Below are positions 12,276-21,909 of a DNA stretch of 64,000 nt, one piece after another (position 1 is the stretch's first letter; each line of letters opens with the position of its first letter). The translations under genes were made by a program, and so were the position numbers. The notes beneath the pieces were generated by a model that worked only from the letters and a program-made list of their open reading frames with translations, searched no databases and was not told where the DNA came from. The stretch is from Prescottella sp. R16. GTDB lineage: Bacteria; Actinomycetota; Actinomycetes; Mycobacteriales; Mycobacteriaceae. The stretch lies in contig NZ_CP130943.1 in assembly GCF_030656875.1 (NCBI RefSeq), positions 2,542,001 to 2,606,000 on the forward strand, given 5' to 3'.

Positions 12276-13760
12276 TCAGCGGTCCGACCGCGCGGCACCG
12301 GTGATGTTCGCGAGCATGCCGGTGAAGATGATTCCGTGGAACGGCAGCAACGAGTACCAGTAGAGCTGCCCGGCAATCCCTTTCGGGAAGAAGATCGCCC
12401 GTTGGCGCAGGCGTGTCGTTCCCCGTCCCCGAGACTCGAGCCGCCATTCGAGCCACGCCCCGCCCGGGGTGCGCATCTCGGCCCGCAGCCGCAGCAGATA
12501 CGGTCGGTCGATCTTCTCGACCCGCCAGAAGTCCAGGGCGTCCCCGGTATGCAGGGTGTGCGGATTGCGGCGGCCGCGGGTCAGTCCGACGCCGCCCACG
12601 ATGCGGTCCAACCAGCCGCGGATCGTCCACGCGAGGGGAAACGAGTACCACCCGTGCTCCCCACCGATTCCCTCGACGACCTGCCACACGCGTTCGATCG
12701 GAAGGTCACAGTCCCGGTACCTCTCGTCGAGATGGACGGTCTCCCCGGCCCATTCGGGGTCGGACGGCATCGGGTCCGCGGGCGCGCCGAGTGGGGACGC
12801 GTCGGCCCAGGTGGTTTCGACGTCGCCGCTCTCGATCCGGTGCAGGGCGAGCGCGACGGCCTCCCGGTATCCGGTCGTCCCGCCGGGCGGCGGCTCGACG
12901 ACCGTGTCGATGTCGTGCTCGCGGGCGACGGCGTCGGTGCTCACCGATTCGATGAGTGCACGGCCGAGCCGGGACGGGATCGGGGTGACCGCGCCGATCC
13001 ACAGGCCGGCGAGCCGCGGGGTCAGCACCGGCAGGACCAGGATCCGCCGTGGACGCAGCCCCGCGACGTCGGCGTAGATCCGCATCATGTCGCTGTACCG
13101 CAGCACGTCGGGGCCACCGATGTCGTAGGTCCGGCTGTGCGGCAGTACGGCGGTTGCGGCAGCGGTCAGGTAGTAGAGCACGTCGCGGATCGCGATCGGC
13201 TGGATGCGGTTGTCCACCCACCGCGGTGTCGTCATCACCGGGAGCCGGTCGGTCAGGTGCCGGATCATCTCGAACGACGCCGAACCCGACCCGATGACCA
13301 CCCCGGCCTGCAGTACCAGCGTCGGCACCCCGGAGTCCACGAGGATCTCGCCCACCCGGCTCCGTGATCGTAGGTGGGTCGACAGCCGGGGCGACTCCTC
13401 GTGCAGTCCACCGAGATACACGATGCGACCGACACCGGCGCGCTGCGCCGCCGCAGCGAGGTTCTCCGCGCTGCGCCGCTCCGACTCGGCGAACTCGCCG
13501 GGCCCGCCCATCGAGTGCACGAGGTAGTAGACGACGTCGATGTCACGGCACGCGGCATCCAGCGACGCGGGGTCGGTCAGGTCGCCCCGCACGACCTCGA
13601 CGTCCGACGCCCACGGCACGTCGCTGATCTTGTCGGGGTTTCGGGCCAGGGCACGCACCCGGTGACCGGCGGCGACGAGGCGCGGTGCGAGCCGGCCGCC
13701 GATGTAGCCGGTGGCCCCGGTGACGAGGATGCGCAGCGGCTCGCCGGTCCGGCCGGTCAC
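12276..13760 (-). CDS. SDR-family NAD(P)-binding protein with C-terminal DUF2867 domain
   Basis: Two-part protein of about 494 residues. The N-terminal atypical short-chain dehydrogenase fold has the nucleotide motif LVTGATGYIGG and the NmrA/YwnB-like order of motifs. The C-terminal SRPBCC-like DUF2867 region ends with WYSLLPFHGIIFTGM, a family signature. The reaction is not known. GTG at 13760 forms a GTGA overlap with the stop of the upstream epimerase gene, so the two are translationally coupled. The frame stays open upstream, but that part is the shadow of the neighbouring gene. Confidence 0.87.
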   Translation of the reverse strand: MTGRTGEPLRILVTGATGYIGGRLAPRLVAAGHRVRALARNPDKISDVPWASDVEVVRGDLTDPASLDAACRDIDVVYYLVHSMGGPGEFAESERRSAENLAAAAQRAGVGRIVYLGGLHEESPRLSTHLRSRSRVGEILVDSGVPTLVLQAGVVIGSGSASFEMIRHLTDRLPVMTTPRWVDNRIQPIAIRDVLYYLTAAATAVLPHSRTYDIGGPDVLRYSDMMRIYADVAGLRPRRILVLPVLTPRLAGLWIGAVTPIPSRLGRALIESVSTDAVAREHDIDTVVEPPPGGTTGYREAVALALHRIESGDVETTWADASPLGAPADPMPSDPEWAGETVHLDERYRDCDLPIERVWQVVEGIGGEHGWYSFPLAWTIRGWLDRIVGGVGLTRGRRNPHTLHTGDALDFWRVEKIDRPYLLRLRAEMRTPGGAWLEWRLESRGRGTTRLRQRAIFFPKGIAGQLYWYSLLPFHGIIFTGMLANITGAARSDR

Positions 13761-15121
13761 GGGATGGCCCCGAGACGGCCGAGTTGGTGCCGGAGGCAGT
13801 CGGTGAGCGCGGGACGCCGGAACCGGTGGCCGGCGTCGAGGAGCCGGCGCGGCACGACACGTTGACTCGCGAGGGCCAGTTCGCGGGCACCCTGCCGACC
13901 CAGGAGGGCACCGGGACCGAGCGCGGGCACCGGCAGCACGGCCGGCCGGCGCAGCACGTGCGCCAGTGCCCGCGTGTATTCGGCGTTCCGGACGACTCCG
14001 GGCGCAACAGCGTTGACCGGACCTGACAGCTGGGAGTCGACGAGGGCGCGGTGATAGACGTCGACCAGGTCGTCGAGGTCGATCCACGACAGCCACTGAC
14101 GTCCGCTGCCGAGCCGGCCACCGAGGCCGGCGGCGAACAGCGGCCGCTGCAGGTGCAGCACCCCACCGCGGGGCGTCTGCACGATGCCGGTGCGCACGGT
14201 CACCACCCGCAACCCGCCCTCGGCCGCCGGTGCGGTCGCGGCTTCCCAGTCGGCGACCACTCCGGCGAGGAAACCGTCACCGCGCGAAGCGGTCTCGTCG
14301 AGGACCTCGTCGCCGCGGTCGTACCCGTAGAGGCCGATCGCCGACGCCGACACGAACGTCGACGGTCCGTGTGCCGCCGCTGCGGCGCATTCGGCGAGCC
14401 GCCGCGTCGGACCGATTCTGCTGCCGCGCACCGCGGCTCGGTGCTCGTCGGTGAACCGGCCCGCGATGGACGCCCCGGCCAGGTGCACCACGGCGTCGAC
14501 CCCGTCGAGCAGGTCCGCGGCCGGCGCGTCCGGATCCCACCGGCGTTCCCCGTCGTGCCGCGGCTCCCGCCGCACCAGTCGGATCACCCGGTGGCCGCCC
14601 GTGGACAGGAAGGCGGTGAGCGCAGTGCCGACCAGCCCGGACGCCCCCGTCACCGCGACGGTCACCGGCCGCATGCCGTGGCCCCGTGCCCAGCGGTGGA
14701 CGGCGAGGTCGTCGGCGAGTTGACGGTGCCGGTATCGGAACGTCTGCCGGAGGAACCGGCCGGGGACCGGGGTGTCGACGCGGTCGGTGACACGGGTGCT
14801 CCCATCGTCGACGGCCTCGAAGTGGTGCTCGTGCCGCCACCGTCCGATCACTCGCGGCGGCAACGAACGCCACCCGTCGGCGCCGAGGGCGTCGACGAAA
14901 CACGTCGGCGGATCGTAGGCGTCGGGCCGGTGCTCGGCCACCCACCGCAGGCCGCCGGGCAGCCCGAGCACGGCCCGACCGTCCGCGAGGGACGACGCCT
15001 CGCTGATCGCGTGCATCGGCTGCCACGGCGGCAGCAACCGCTGCAGGGCACCGGGTCGGGCGTGCCAGGCGAACACCTCGTCCCGTGGCGCGTCGACGAC
15101 GCTGTCGAATCGGATTCCCAT
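13757..15121 (-). CDS. TIGR01777-type epimerase with N-terminal SRPBCC domain
   Basis: 454-residue protein. Residues 1 to about 145 form an SRPBCC/START-like ligand domain (FDSVVDAPRDEVFAWHARPGA). The rest is a sugar-nucleotide-epimerase-like SDR of the YfcH/TIGR01777 type with VAVTGASGLVGTALTAFL and the conserved SASAIGLYG and WLSWIDLDDLVDVYHRAL. The substrate is unknown. GGAGGTGG precedes the ATG at 15121. It overlaps the downstream DUF2867 gene by GTGA and may follow phr in one transcript, with a 108-base gap. Note that a second cell-surface or lipid-related ligand domain occurs in the partner gene. Confidence 0.88.
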   Translation of the reverse strand: MGIRFDSVVDAPRDEVFAWHARPGALQRLLPPWQPMHAISEASSLADGRAVLGLPGGLRWVAEHRPDAYDPPTCFVDALGADGWRSLPPRVIGRWRHEHHFEAVDDGSTRVTDRVDTPVPGRFLRQTFRYRHRQLADDLAVHRWARGHGMRPVTVAVTGASGLVGTALTAFLSTGGHRVIRLVRREPRHDGERRWDPDAPAADLLDGVDAVVHLAGASIAGRFTDEHRAAVRGSRIGPTRRLAECAAAAAHGPSTFVSASAIGLYGYDRGDEVLDETASRGDGFLAGVVADWEAATAPAAEGGLRVVTVRTGIVQTPRGGVLHLQRPLFAAGLGGRLGSGRQWLSWIDLDDLVDVYHRALVDSQLSGPVNAVAPGVVRNAEYTRALAHVLRRPAVLPVPALGPGALLGRQGARELALASQRVVPRRLLDAGHRFRRPALTDCLRHQLGRLGAIP

Positions 15122-15229
15122 CGGTTCCGGCCACCTCCACTCGATCGACGTTCGGAAGTGATTCGACGCTACGCGTGCCGCGGACGGGTCGCTGTTCGAC
15201 GCCGCGGCCCCGGAACCCGGCCCCGTCGG

Positions 15230-16573
15230 TCAGATCTCCCCGTAGCGGGCCAGGGCCTCCCGGCGTTCCTCGGCATGGTCGACGACGGGCGCCGGATAGC
15301 CCGGCGGCGGCCCGTCCGGCAGACGATGCACCTGTTTGCCGGTGACGCCCCGCAGTTCCGGCACCCAGCGGCGCACGTAGTCCCCCGTCGGGTCGAACTT
15401 CTCGCCCTGGGTGAGCGGATTGAACACCCGGAAGTAGGGTGCGGCGTCGGTGCCGCACCCGGCTGTCCACTGCCACCCGTGCTGGTTGGACGCGATGTCG
15501 CCGTCCACCAGACGGTCCATGAAGTGCCGGGCACCCCACCACCACGGCACGTGCAGATCCTTCGTCAGGAACGATGCGACGATCATCCGCACCCGGTTGT
15601 GCATCCAGCCCTCGGCCAGCAGTTGACGCATCCCGGCGTCGACGATCGGGAACCCGGTCCGCCCCTGCCGCCACGCGGCGAACGCATCCTCGGCGTCCGG
15701 TCCGGTGTCGTGACGCAGCGCGTCGAACCGCCGGTTGTAGGCGGCCCGCACGGTGTCGGGACGACGGTGCAGAACGTCGGCGTAGAAGTCGCGCCAGCAC
15801 AGTTCGCTGCGCAGTGTCGTCGCGCCGTCGTCCGAGCGGCCGCGCACGTCGTGCAGCAGCGTGCGCGGATGCACGCACCCGAACTTCAGGTAGGGCGACA
15901 TCCGGCTGGTCGCGTCGAGATCCGGGCGGTCCCGGTCGAGGTGGTAGCGGTCGAGACCGTCGACGACGAAGTCCCGCCACCGAGCCCGCGCCGCCGCCTC
16001 CCCCGCCGGAGGAAGTTCGACGCCGGTCTCCTCGTCGGCGGGCACGTCCACTCGCAGTCCGGGCACGTCCACGTCCACCCACGACACCGTCTCCCGCCCG
16101 GTGTCGGCCGGGGCCCGCCAGCCGTGGTCGAGCCACGCGCGGCGAAACGGGGTGAACACCTGGTAGGAGCCGCCGTCGGCCTTACGGACCCGCCCGGGGG
16201 CCACCGCATACGGTGACCCGGTCCGCACCAGCGGAATGTCGCCGAGCGCGGCCTCGACGGCCGCGTCCCGCCGCGCCCCGTACGGCGCGAAATCGGCGGA
16301 CACGTGCACCGCGCCGGCACCGGTCTCCCGGGCCAGGGCCGGGATCACCGTCACCGGATCCCCGCGCGCGACGATCAACCGGCCGTCCAGCTCGGCGTCG
16401 AGGCTGCGCAGACACCGCAACAGGAACGTCGAACGCGGGCCCGGCCGCAGCAACCGGTCGTCGAGGACGAACACCGCCGCCGCGGTGTCCGCCGAGTCGG
16501 CTGCCGCGAGCAACGTCGGCAGATCGTGCAGTCGCAGGTCCCGACGGAACCACACCAGATCGAGAGAGCTCAC
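15230..16573 (-). CDS. phr: Deoxyribodipyrimidine photolyase
   Basis: Light-dependent FAD enzyme that splits UV-induced cyclobutane pyrimidine dimers. 447 residues. N-terminal Rossmann antenna-binding domain (VWFRRDLRLHDLPTL). The C-terminal catalytic domain carries the class I FAD-binding signature (WTAGCGTDAAPYFRVFNP and the preceding IASNQHGWQW). The start lies 31 bases after the TM2-domain gene stop, so phr may extend the trp-lgt transcript, or the photolyase/epimerase/DUF2867 genes may form their own light- or stress-responsive set. No SigK-type box was found in front of it. Confidence 0.95.
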   Translation of the reverse strand: MSSLDLVWFRRDLRLHDLPTLLAAADSADTAAAVFVLDDRLLRPGPRSTFLLRCLRSLDAELDGRLIVARGDPVTVIPALARETGAGAVHVSADFAPYGARRDAAVEAALGDIPLVRTGSPYAVAPGRVRKADGGSYQVFTPFRRAWLDHGWRAPADTGRETVSWVDVDVPGLRVDVPADEETGVELPPAGEAAARARWRDFVVDGLDRYHLDRDRPDLDATSRMSPYLKFGCVHPRTLLHDVRGRSDDGATTLRSELCWRDFYADVLHRRPDTVRAAYNRRFDALRHDTGPDAEDAFAAWRQGRTGFPIVDAGMRQLLAEGWMHNRVRMIVASFLTKDLHVPWWWGARHFMDRLVDGDIASNQHGWQWTAGCGTDAAPYFRVFNPLTQGEKFDPTGDYVRRWVPELRGVTGKQVHRLPDGPPPGYPAPVVDHAEERREALARYGEI

Positions 16574-16604
16574 GCGTCCAGTGTGCGTGGGTCCTGCACC
16601 GCCG

Positions 16605-17267
16605 TCACGGCCGCAGCTTGCGTCCCTGCGCGTCGCGGACGGTGCCGGCGAGCATCACGATCCCGTCGATGACCGGCCACACCGCACCGAGACCGCACGT
16701 GAGCCACGTGACGAGGATCTGCGCGATCGCGACACCGGTGTGCCCGGTGTAGAAGCGGCCCGCACCGAACGCGCCGAGGAAGATCTGCAGCAGACCCGCC
16801 GCGACCTTCGTCTTGTCCGAGTAGGGCTCGCCCGTGATCGGGTCGCGGCCGAACGGCGCGGCGGCATCGGCAAACCCGTAGCCGGTCGGATACCCGCCCG
16901 CGTACGGCGGCGGCGTCGCCGGGTACGGCGGCTGCTCCGGGTACGGCGGCGGGGTCGGCTGCGGGTACTCCGGCGGGTGCTGCGAGTACTCCGGCTGCGG
17001 TGTCCCGAACACCGGCCCGGTCGGCGGCGGGTAACTCGGACCCGAACCCCAGCCGGGGCCGTTGCCCGTTCCCGAATAGGTGTCCCAGCCGGGGCCCGCA
17101 CTCTGCCCGCCCGACGGCGGCACCGACGACGTTCCGGTCGTCGACTCGGTCATGGAGGCGTCCGCGGTGGCGTCGTAGTCGAACGGCGACCCGAACTCCG
17201 GGGTCGCCGGCTGCTGCTTCCCCGGCTCCTCCGGGTCGCCGTCACCGGGTTTACTGAAGTCGATCAT
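16605..17267 (-). CDS. TM2-domain membrane protein with Pro/Gly/Tyr-rich N-terminus
   Basis: 220 residues. The first 140 or so are low-complexity (P, G, Y, Q, S) and probably disordered or surface-adhesive. They are followed by a TM2 domain: two membrane helices joined by a short turn (LLQIFLGAFGAGRFYTGH, then LVTWLTCGLGAVWPVIDG). The ATGA overlap with the lgt stop indicates coupling. Its equivalent is next to lgt in mycobacteria (Rv1615 region), but the function is unknown. Confidence 0.85.
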   Translation of the reverse strand: MIDFSKPGDGDPEEPGKQQPATPEFGSPFDYDATADASMTESTTGTSSVPPSGGQSAGPGWDTYSGTGNGPGWGSGPSYPPPTGPVFGTPQPEYSQHPPEYPQPTPPPYPEQPPYPATPPPYAGGYPTGYGFADAAAPFGRDPITGEPYSDKTKVAAGLLQIFLGAFGAGRFYTGHTGVAIAQILVTWLTCGLGAVWPVIDGIVMLAGTVRDAQGRKLRP

Positions 17268-18175
17268 GCCTTGTCCCCCTTCACGGAAACGACGTCCGGG
17301 CGGTGCGGCCGCAGATCCTCCGGCTCCTCACGCCCCTTCTTCGCGAGCACGAAGTATGCCACCGCGCACACGAACACGATCGCCGACGTGAACGAGTTGA
17401 CCCGGATACCGAGGATCTCGGTGGCATGGTCGGAACGCATCAGTTCGATCCAGAACCGGCCCGCGCAGTACCCGGCCACGTACAGTGCGAACAGCCGGCC
17501 GTGGCCGATCGCGAAACGGCGGTCGACGACCACGAGCAGGACCACGACGAGCAGGTTCCACACCAGCTCGTACAGGAACGTCGGATGGACGACCTGCTGC
17601 ACGACACCGGTGGAGACACCGTTCAACACGTCCGTGCGGCCCAGGTCGTTCACACGCTCGTAGATCTCCAGGCCCCACGGCACCGTCGTCTCGCGACCGT
17701 ACAGTTCCTGGTTGAACCAGTTGCCGAGCCGGCCGATGGCCTGTGCGAGCACGATCGCCGGGGCGATCGCGTCCCCGAGCGCGGGCAGCGGGATACCGCG
17801 GCGACGGCAACCGATCCACGCGCCGACGGCGCCGAGCGCCACGGCCCCCCAGATGCCGAGGCCGCCCTGCCAGATCTTCAGGGCGTCGACCGGGTTGCCG
17901 CCCGCACCGAAGTACGTCGAGAAGTCGGTGAGCACGTGGTAGAGCCGGCCGCCGATCAGACCGAACGGTACCGCCCAGATCGCGATGTCGAGGACGGTGC
18001 CCTTCTCGCCGCCGCGGGCCACCCACCGGCGGTCGCCCCACACGATCGCGACGACGATACCGGCGACGATGCACAGCGCGTAGGCACGCAGGGCCAGCGG
18101 CCCCACGTACCACACACCCTGTGGTGGGCTCGGAATGTAGGCGAGTAGCTCGGTCGAAGTCACCATCGAAGTCAC
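17264..18175 (-). CDS. lgt: Prolipoprotein diacylglyceryl transferase
   Basis: Polytopic membrane enzyme moving diacylglycerol from phosphatidylglycerol to the lipobox cysteine of prelipoproteins, the first step of lipoprotein maturation. About seven hydrophobic segments. The Lgt signature GRLGNWFNQELYG and the region with HPTFLYELVWN are present. 303 residues. The GTG at 18175 overlaps the trpA stop (GTGA), though ATG 18166 is an alternative. Lgt would act on the fasciclin lipoprotein encoded 6 kb away. Confidence 0.96.
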   Translation of the reverse strand: MTSMVTSTELLAYIPSPPQGVWYVGPLALRAYALCIVAGIVVAIVWGDRRWVARGGEKGTVLDIAIWAVPFGLIGGRLYHVLTDFSTYFGAGGNPVDALKIWQGGLGIWGAVALGAVGAWIGCRRRGIPLPALGDAIAPAIVLAQAIGRLGNWFNQELYGRETTVPWGLEIYERVNDLGRTDVLNGVSTGVVQQVVHPTFLYELVWNLLVVVLLVVVDRRFAIGHGRLFALYVAGYCAGRFWIELMRSDHATEILGIRVNSFTSAIVFVCAVAYFVLAKKGREEPEDLRPHRPDVVSVKGDKA

Positions 18176-18975
18176 GAGGCCACGGTAGCCGAGCGCACAC
18201 CCTTCGCGAGTTCCTCGGTGAGCGTGCGCACCGCACCCGCCCCCTGCTCGACGGCCGAGACGATCGCCGAGCCGACGATGACGGCGTCCGCGTACGACGC
18301 GATCTCCGCGGCCTGTGCACCCGAGCGCACACCGAGCCCGACGCCGACCGGAATGTCGGAGTGTGCCCGCACCCGCGCCACCAGTTCGGGGGCCATGTTC
18401 GACACCGCATCGCGGGCGCCGGTGACACCCATCGTCGATGCGGCGTAGATGAATCCGCTGCTGGCCTCGAGTGTCATCGCGAGACGCTCCTCGGTCGACG
18501 ACGGGGCGACCAGGAAGATCCGATCCAGGTGGTGTTCCTCGGACGCGGCCATCCAGTCACCGGCCTCCTCCGGGATGAGGTTCGGCGTGATCATGCCGAG
18601 GCCACCGGCGGACGCCAGATCCCGGGAGAACTTGTCGACGCCGTACTTGAGGACCGGATTCCAGTACGTCATGACGACGGCGTTGCCGCCGACGGACGCG
18701 ATCTGCTCGACGACGGTGAACACGTCCCGCAGCCGAACTCCGTTGGCCAGTGCGGTTTCCGCGGCCGTCTGGATGGTGGGGCCGTCCATCACCGGATCGG
18801 AGTACGCGACCCCGACCTCGATGATGTCGCAGCCCGCGTCGACCATCGTCTTGAACATGTCGATCGACGTCGGCACGTCCGGGTAGCCGGCGGGCAGGTA
18901 TCCCACGAGGGCGGCACGCTTCTCCTCCCGGCACTGCGCGAACGTCGGCGCCAGGCGCGAAACTCGTTGGCTCAC
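18172..18975 (-). CDS. trpA: Tryptophan synthase alpha subunit
   Basis: Cleaves indole-3-glycerol phosphate to indole, which is passed to TrpB. TIM barrel of 267 residues with the catalytic glutamate and aspartate in [16 protein letters not shown] and the phosphate-binding glycine region [11 protein letters not shown]. The GTG at 18975 forms a GTGA overlap with the trpB stop. The open frame extends upstream only as a shadow of trpB. Confidence 0.97.
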   Translation of the reverse strand: MSQRVSRLAPTFAQCREEKRAALVGYLPAGYPDVPTSIDMFKTMVDAGCDIIEVGVAYSDPVMDGPTIQTAAETALANGVRLRDVFTVVEQIASVGGNAVVMTYWNPVLKYGVDKFSRDLASAGGLGMITPNLIPEEAGDWMAASEEHHLDRIFLVAPSSTEERLAMTLEASSGFIYAASTMGVTGARDAVSNMAPELVARVRAHSDIPVGVGLGVRSGAQAAEIASYADAVIVGSAIVSAVEQGAGAVRTLTEELAKGVRSATVAS

Positions 18976-20258
18976 TTGGATGTACCTTCCTCGTCGAACA
19001 GGCCGAACCACTTGGCCGCCGTGTCCATGTCCTTGTCGCCGCGCCCCGACAGGCTCACGACGATGATCGCGCCGTCGCCGAGTTCGCGGCCCAGCTTCAG
19101 CGCGCCGGCGACGGCGTGTGCGGACTCGACGGCCGGGATGATGCCCTCGGTGCGTGACAGCAGCAGCAGTGCGTCCATCGCCTCGGTGTCGGTGATCGGC
19201 TCGTACGACGCCCGCCCGGTCTCCTTGAGGTACGCGTGCTCGGGGCCGACCCCCGGATAGTCCAGGCCCGCCGAGATCGAATGCGACTCGATGGTCTGGC
19301 CGTCCTCGTCCTGCAGCAGGTACGAGAACGCGCCCTGGAACGCGCCGTGGCTTCCGCCCGTGAACGTCGCTGCGTGCCGACCGGTTTCGACGCCGTCGCC
19401 CGCGGCCTCGTAGCCGACCAGCTTGACCGACGGATCGTCGAGGAACGCGTGGAAGATGCCGATCGCGTTGGAGCCACCGCCCACGCACGCGACGACGGCG
19501 TCGGGCAGGCGTCCGGTCATGTCCTGCACCTGGGCGCGTGCCTCGAGACCCACGACGCGCTGGAAGTCGCGGACGAGCATCGGGAACGGATGCGGTCCCG
19601 CCGCGGTGCCGAAGCAGTAGTAGGTGCGATCGGCGTTGGTGACCCAGTCGCGCAGCGCCTCGTTGATCGCGTCCTTGAGGGTGGCCGAGCCGGTGTCGAC
19701 GGACACGACCGTCGCCCCGAGCAGCCGCATGCGTGCAACGTTGAGAGCCTGCCGCGCGGTGTCGACGGCACCCATGTAGACGATGCATTCGAGGCCGAGC
19801 AGCGCACATGCGGTCGCCGTCGCGACACCGTGCTGACCGGCACCGGTCTCGGCGATGATGCGGGTCTTGCCCATCCGCTTGGCGAGCAGCACCTGCCCCA
19901 GCACATTGTTGATCTTGTGAGACCCGGTGTGGTTCAAGTCTTCCCGCTTGAGCAGGATCCGGGCGCCGCCCGCGTGCTCACGCAGTCGCGTCGCCTCGAA
20001 CACCGGCGACGGGCGTCCGGTGTAGTCCCGCTGCAGCCGGTCGAGTTCGTGCAGGAACGACTCGTCCGTGCGCGCCTTGTCGTACTCGGCGGTGACCTCC
20101 TCGATGACCGCCATGAGCGCCTCGGGGACGTGCCGCCCACCGAAGATGCCCCAATGGCCACCGGGATCGGGGTCGTGACCGGAACGCTCGGTCAGACCGG
20201 CGCTGGCGGTGGGCAGGCTCCCACCCTTCGAGACGAGGGCGTCGTTGCGTGAACTCAC
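18972..20258 (-). CDS. trpB: Tryptophan synthase beta subunit
   Basis: PLP enzyme joining indole and serine to make tryptophan. The PLP lysine is in [11 protein letters not shown], the phosphate-cup glycines in [11 protein letters not shown], and [11 protein letters not shown] is conserved. GTG at 20258 gives 428 residues. The frame is open further upstream, but the added residues (Arg-rich) are not conserved. Lies 61 bases after trpC. Confidence 0.96.
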   Translation of the reverse strand: MSSRNDALVSKGGSLPTASAGLTERSGHDPDPGGHWGIFGGRHVPEALMAVIEEVTAEYDKARTDESFLHELDRLQRDYTGRPSPVFEATRLREHAGGARILLKREDLNHTGSHKINNVLGQVLLAKRMGKTRIIAETGAGQHGVATATACALLGLECIVYMGAVDTARQALNVARMRLLGATVVSVDTGSATLKDAINEALRDWVTNADRTYYCFGTAAGPHPFPMLVRDFQRVVGLEARAQVQDMTGRLPDAVVACVGGGSNAIGIFHAFLDDPSVKLVGYEAAGDGVETGRHAATFTGGSHGAFQGAFSYLLQDEDGQTIESHSISAGLDYPGVGPEHAYLKETGRASYEPITDTEAMDALLLLSRTEGIIPAVESAHAVAGALKLGRELGDGAIIVVSLSGRGDKDMDTAAKWFGLFDEEGTSK

Positions 20259-20319
20259 TCCCCCAGTCTGCCCCAGCCGTGACGCGAACGGTCGATCGGG
20301 GCCTACTGTGGGCGTCGTC

Positions 20320-21129
20320 TCAGCGCGACGGCTTGGGGCACGACGGATGCGCACCCGCCGTCGCCAGTTCCGCGCACGCGTGCCGCGGGTCGCCGCTGGT
20401 CACCAAACCCTCGCCGACGAGGACCGCGTCCGCGCCGGCACCCGCGTACGCGAGCAGATCCGCCGGGCCGCGCACACCGGATTCGGCGATCTTCACGACG
20501 CTGCTGGGCAGGCCCGGTGCGATCTGCCCGAACGTGCTCATGTCGACCTCGAGGGTCTTGAGGTTGCGGGCGTTGACGCCGATGACACTCGCACCGGCCT
20601 CGAGCGCGCGGTCCGCCTCCTCCTCGGTGTGGACCTCGACGAGCGCGGTCATGCCGAGCGACTCGGTGCGGTCGAGCAGCGAGGTGAGGGTGTTCTGGTC
20701 GAGTGCGGCGACGATCAACAGGATCACGTCCGCACCGTGCGCACGGGCCTCGTGGATCTGGTACGGGCCGACGATGAAGTCCTTGCGCAGGATCGGGATG
20801 TCCACCGCGCGGCGGACCGCGTCGAGATCGGCGAGCGACCCGTGGAAGCGACGCTCCTCGGTGAGGACACTGATGATCCGGGCACCGCCCTCCTCGTACG
20901 CGGCGGCGAGGACCGCGGGATCCGGGATGTCCGCGAGCGCCCCCTTCGACGGGCTGGCCCGCTTCACTTCGGCGATCACGCCGACTCCGGGTGCGCGCAG
21001 CGCGGCCGCGGCATCGAGTGCGGGGGGCGCGGCAGCCGCGGCGGCCTTGACCGCAGCGAGATCCAGAACCGCTTCACGGGCAGCGACATCGGCGCGCACC
21101 CCGTCGAGAATCGAGTCGAGAACAGTCAT
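20320..21129 (-). CDS. trpC: Indole-3-glycerol phosphate synthase
   Basis: Ring closure of CdRP to indole-3-glycerol phosphate. TIM barrel of 269 residues with the family signature [13 protein letters not shown], the catalytic lysine in [13 protein letters not shown] and the phosphate site [11 protein letters not shown]. The ATG at 21129 gives [11 protein letters not shown] as in relatives. A GTG about 30 bases upstream is less likely. Phosphoribosylanthranilate isomerase (trpF) is not present, and PriA (37.3-38.0 kb) is expected to supply it. Confidence 0.97.
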   Translation of the reverse strand: MTVLDSILDGVRADVAAREAVLDLAAVKAAAAAAPPALDAAAALRAPGVGVIAEVKRASPSKGALADIPDPAVLAAAYEEGGARIISVLTEERRFHGSLADLDAVRRAVDIPILRKDFIVGPYQIHEARAHGADVILLIVAALDQNTLTSLLDRTESLGMTALVEVHTEEEADRALEAGASVIGVNARNLKTLEVDMSTFGQIAPGLPSSVVKIAESGVRGPADLLAYAGAGADAVLVGEGLVTSGDPRHACAELATAGAHPSCPKPSR

Positions 21130-21207
21130 CGAGGCCCCGAGTCCTTTCCGGCATGTCAACCGATGTGAGGAAACTCATCGGTTCATGGTTCAGGGTAGAG
21201 GCCGGGG

Positions 21208-21909
21208 TCAGCCGTCCTCCGGGCGGGTACCCGAACCCGGCGTGCCCTTGCTCACATCGGTGCTCCCCGAATCCGGATCGGGCACCGTGTCACCGTCCGT
21301 CGGATCGTCGCCCGCGTCGAGCGCGTCCCACAACATGCGCTGGGTGGGCGGCTCGTCCGTCTGCCCGTTCGTCCCGCGCCCGGCCGCCTCCCGGCGGGCC
21401 GCGGGACTGTCGTATTTGGACGAAAGCCCGCCCGTCGCAGCAGGTTTACGGACGAGCAGTACCGCAGCGACGAGCGCGAGCAGCGACCCGAGCAGCACCA
21501 GCAGCGCCGGTAGGACCGCCACGTCGGTCGCGGTCACCTGCGTCGCGACCCGCTCGAATCCCGCGATGTCCGAGGCCTGTTCGTTCGACGCACCGGACGT
21601 GAGCAACCCGATCGCGGGCACGGCGGCCACCACCGCGGCGACCGCGACGAGACCACCGACGATCCGGACGACCCAGCCGCGCACCGCGAACGCGGCAGCG
21701 ATCGCGGCGACCAGCACCAGCGCGAGCGGGGTGGTCGCGGCCGCCCACGTGCCGCCGTCGAGGGTCGTCACCCGATCCTCACCGAGGCCGTCGGACGACG
21801 TGACCGTCACCCACGTCATGCGCGACGACCCCCACAGGCACAGCGCCGCGGCCGCGAGCAGCAGCGCCGCCACTCCGGTGGCCCGGCGTCCTGCCGTGTT
21901 CGCACTCAT
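21208..21909 (-). CDS. Trp biosynthesis-associated membrane protein (TIGR02234)
   Basis: About 233 residues with four hydrophobic helices (residues about 12-32, 58-78, 85-105, 130-155) and an acidic, Gly/Thr/Asp-rich C-terminal tail that is probably disordered. Actinobacteria carry this family between trpE and trpC, but its role is unknown. The ATG at 21909 shares one base with the trpE stop (TGATG). A GTG one codon earlier is equally possible. Confidence 0.88.
   Translation of the reverse strand: MSANTAGRRATGVAALLLAAAALCLWGSSRMTWVTVTSSDGLGEDRVTTLDGGTWAAATTPLALVLVAAIAAAFAVRGWVVRIVGGLVAVAAVVAAVPAIGLLTSGASNEQASDIAGFERVATQVTATDVAVLPALLVLLGSLLALVAAVLLVRKPAATGGLSSKYDSPAARREAAGRGTNGQTDEPPTQRMLWDALDAGDDPTDGDTVPDPDSGSTDVSKGTPGSGTRPEDG

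Noticed and set aside
13761-14096. Upstream extension of the DUF2867 gene
   Set aside because: The extension is a shadow of the epimerase gene; the GTG at 13760 overlaps that gene's stop in the usual GTGA way.
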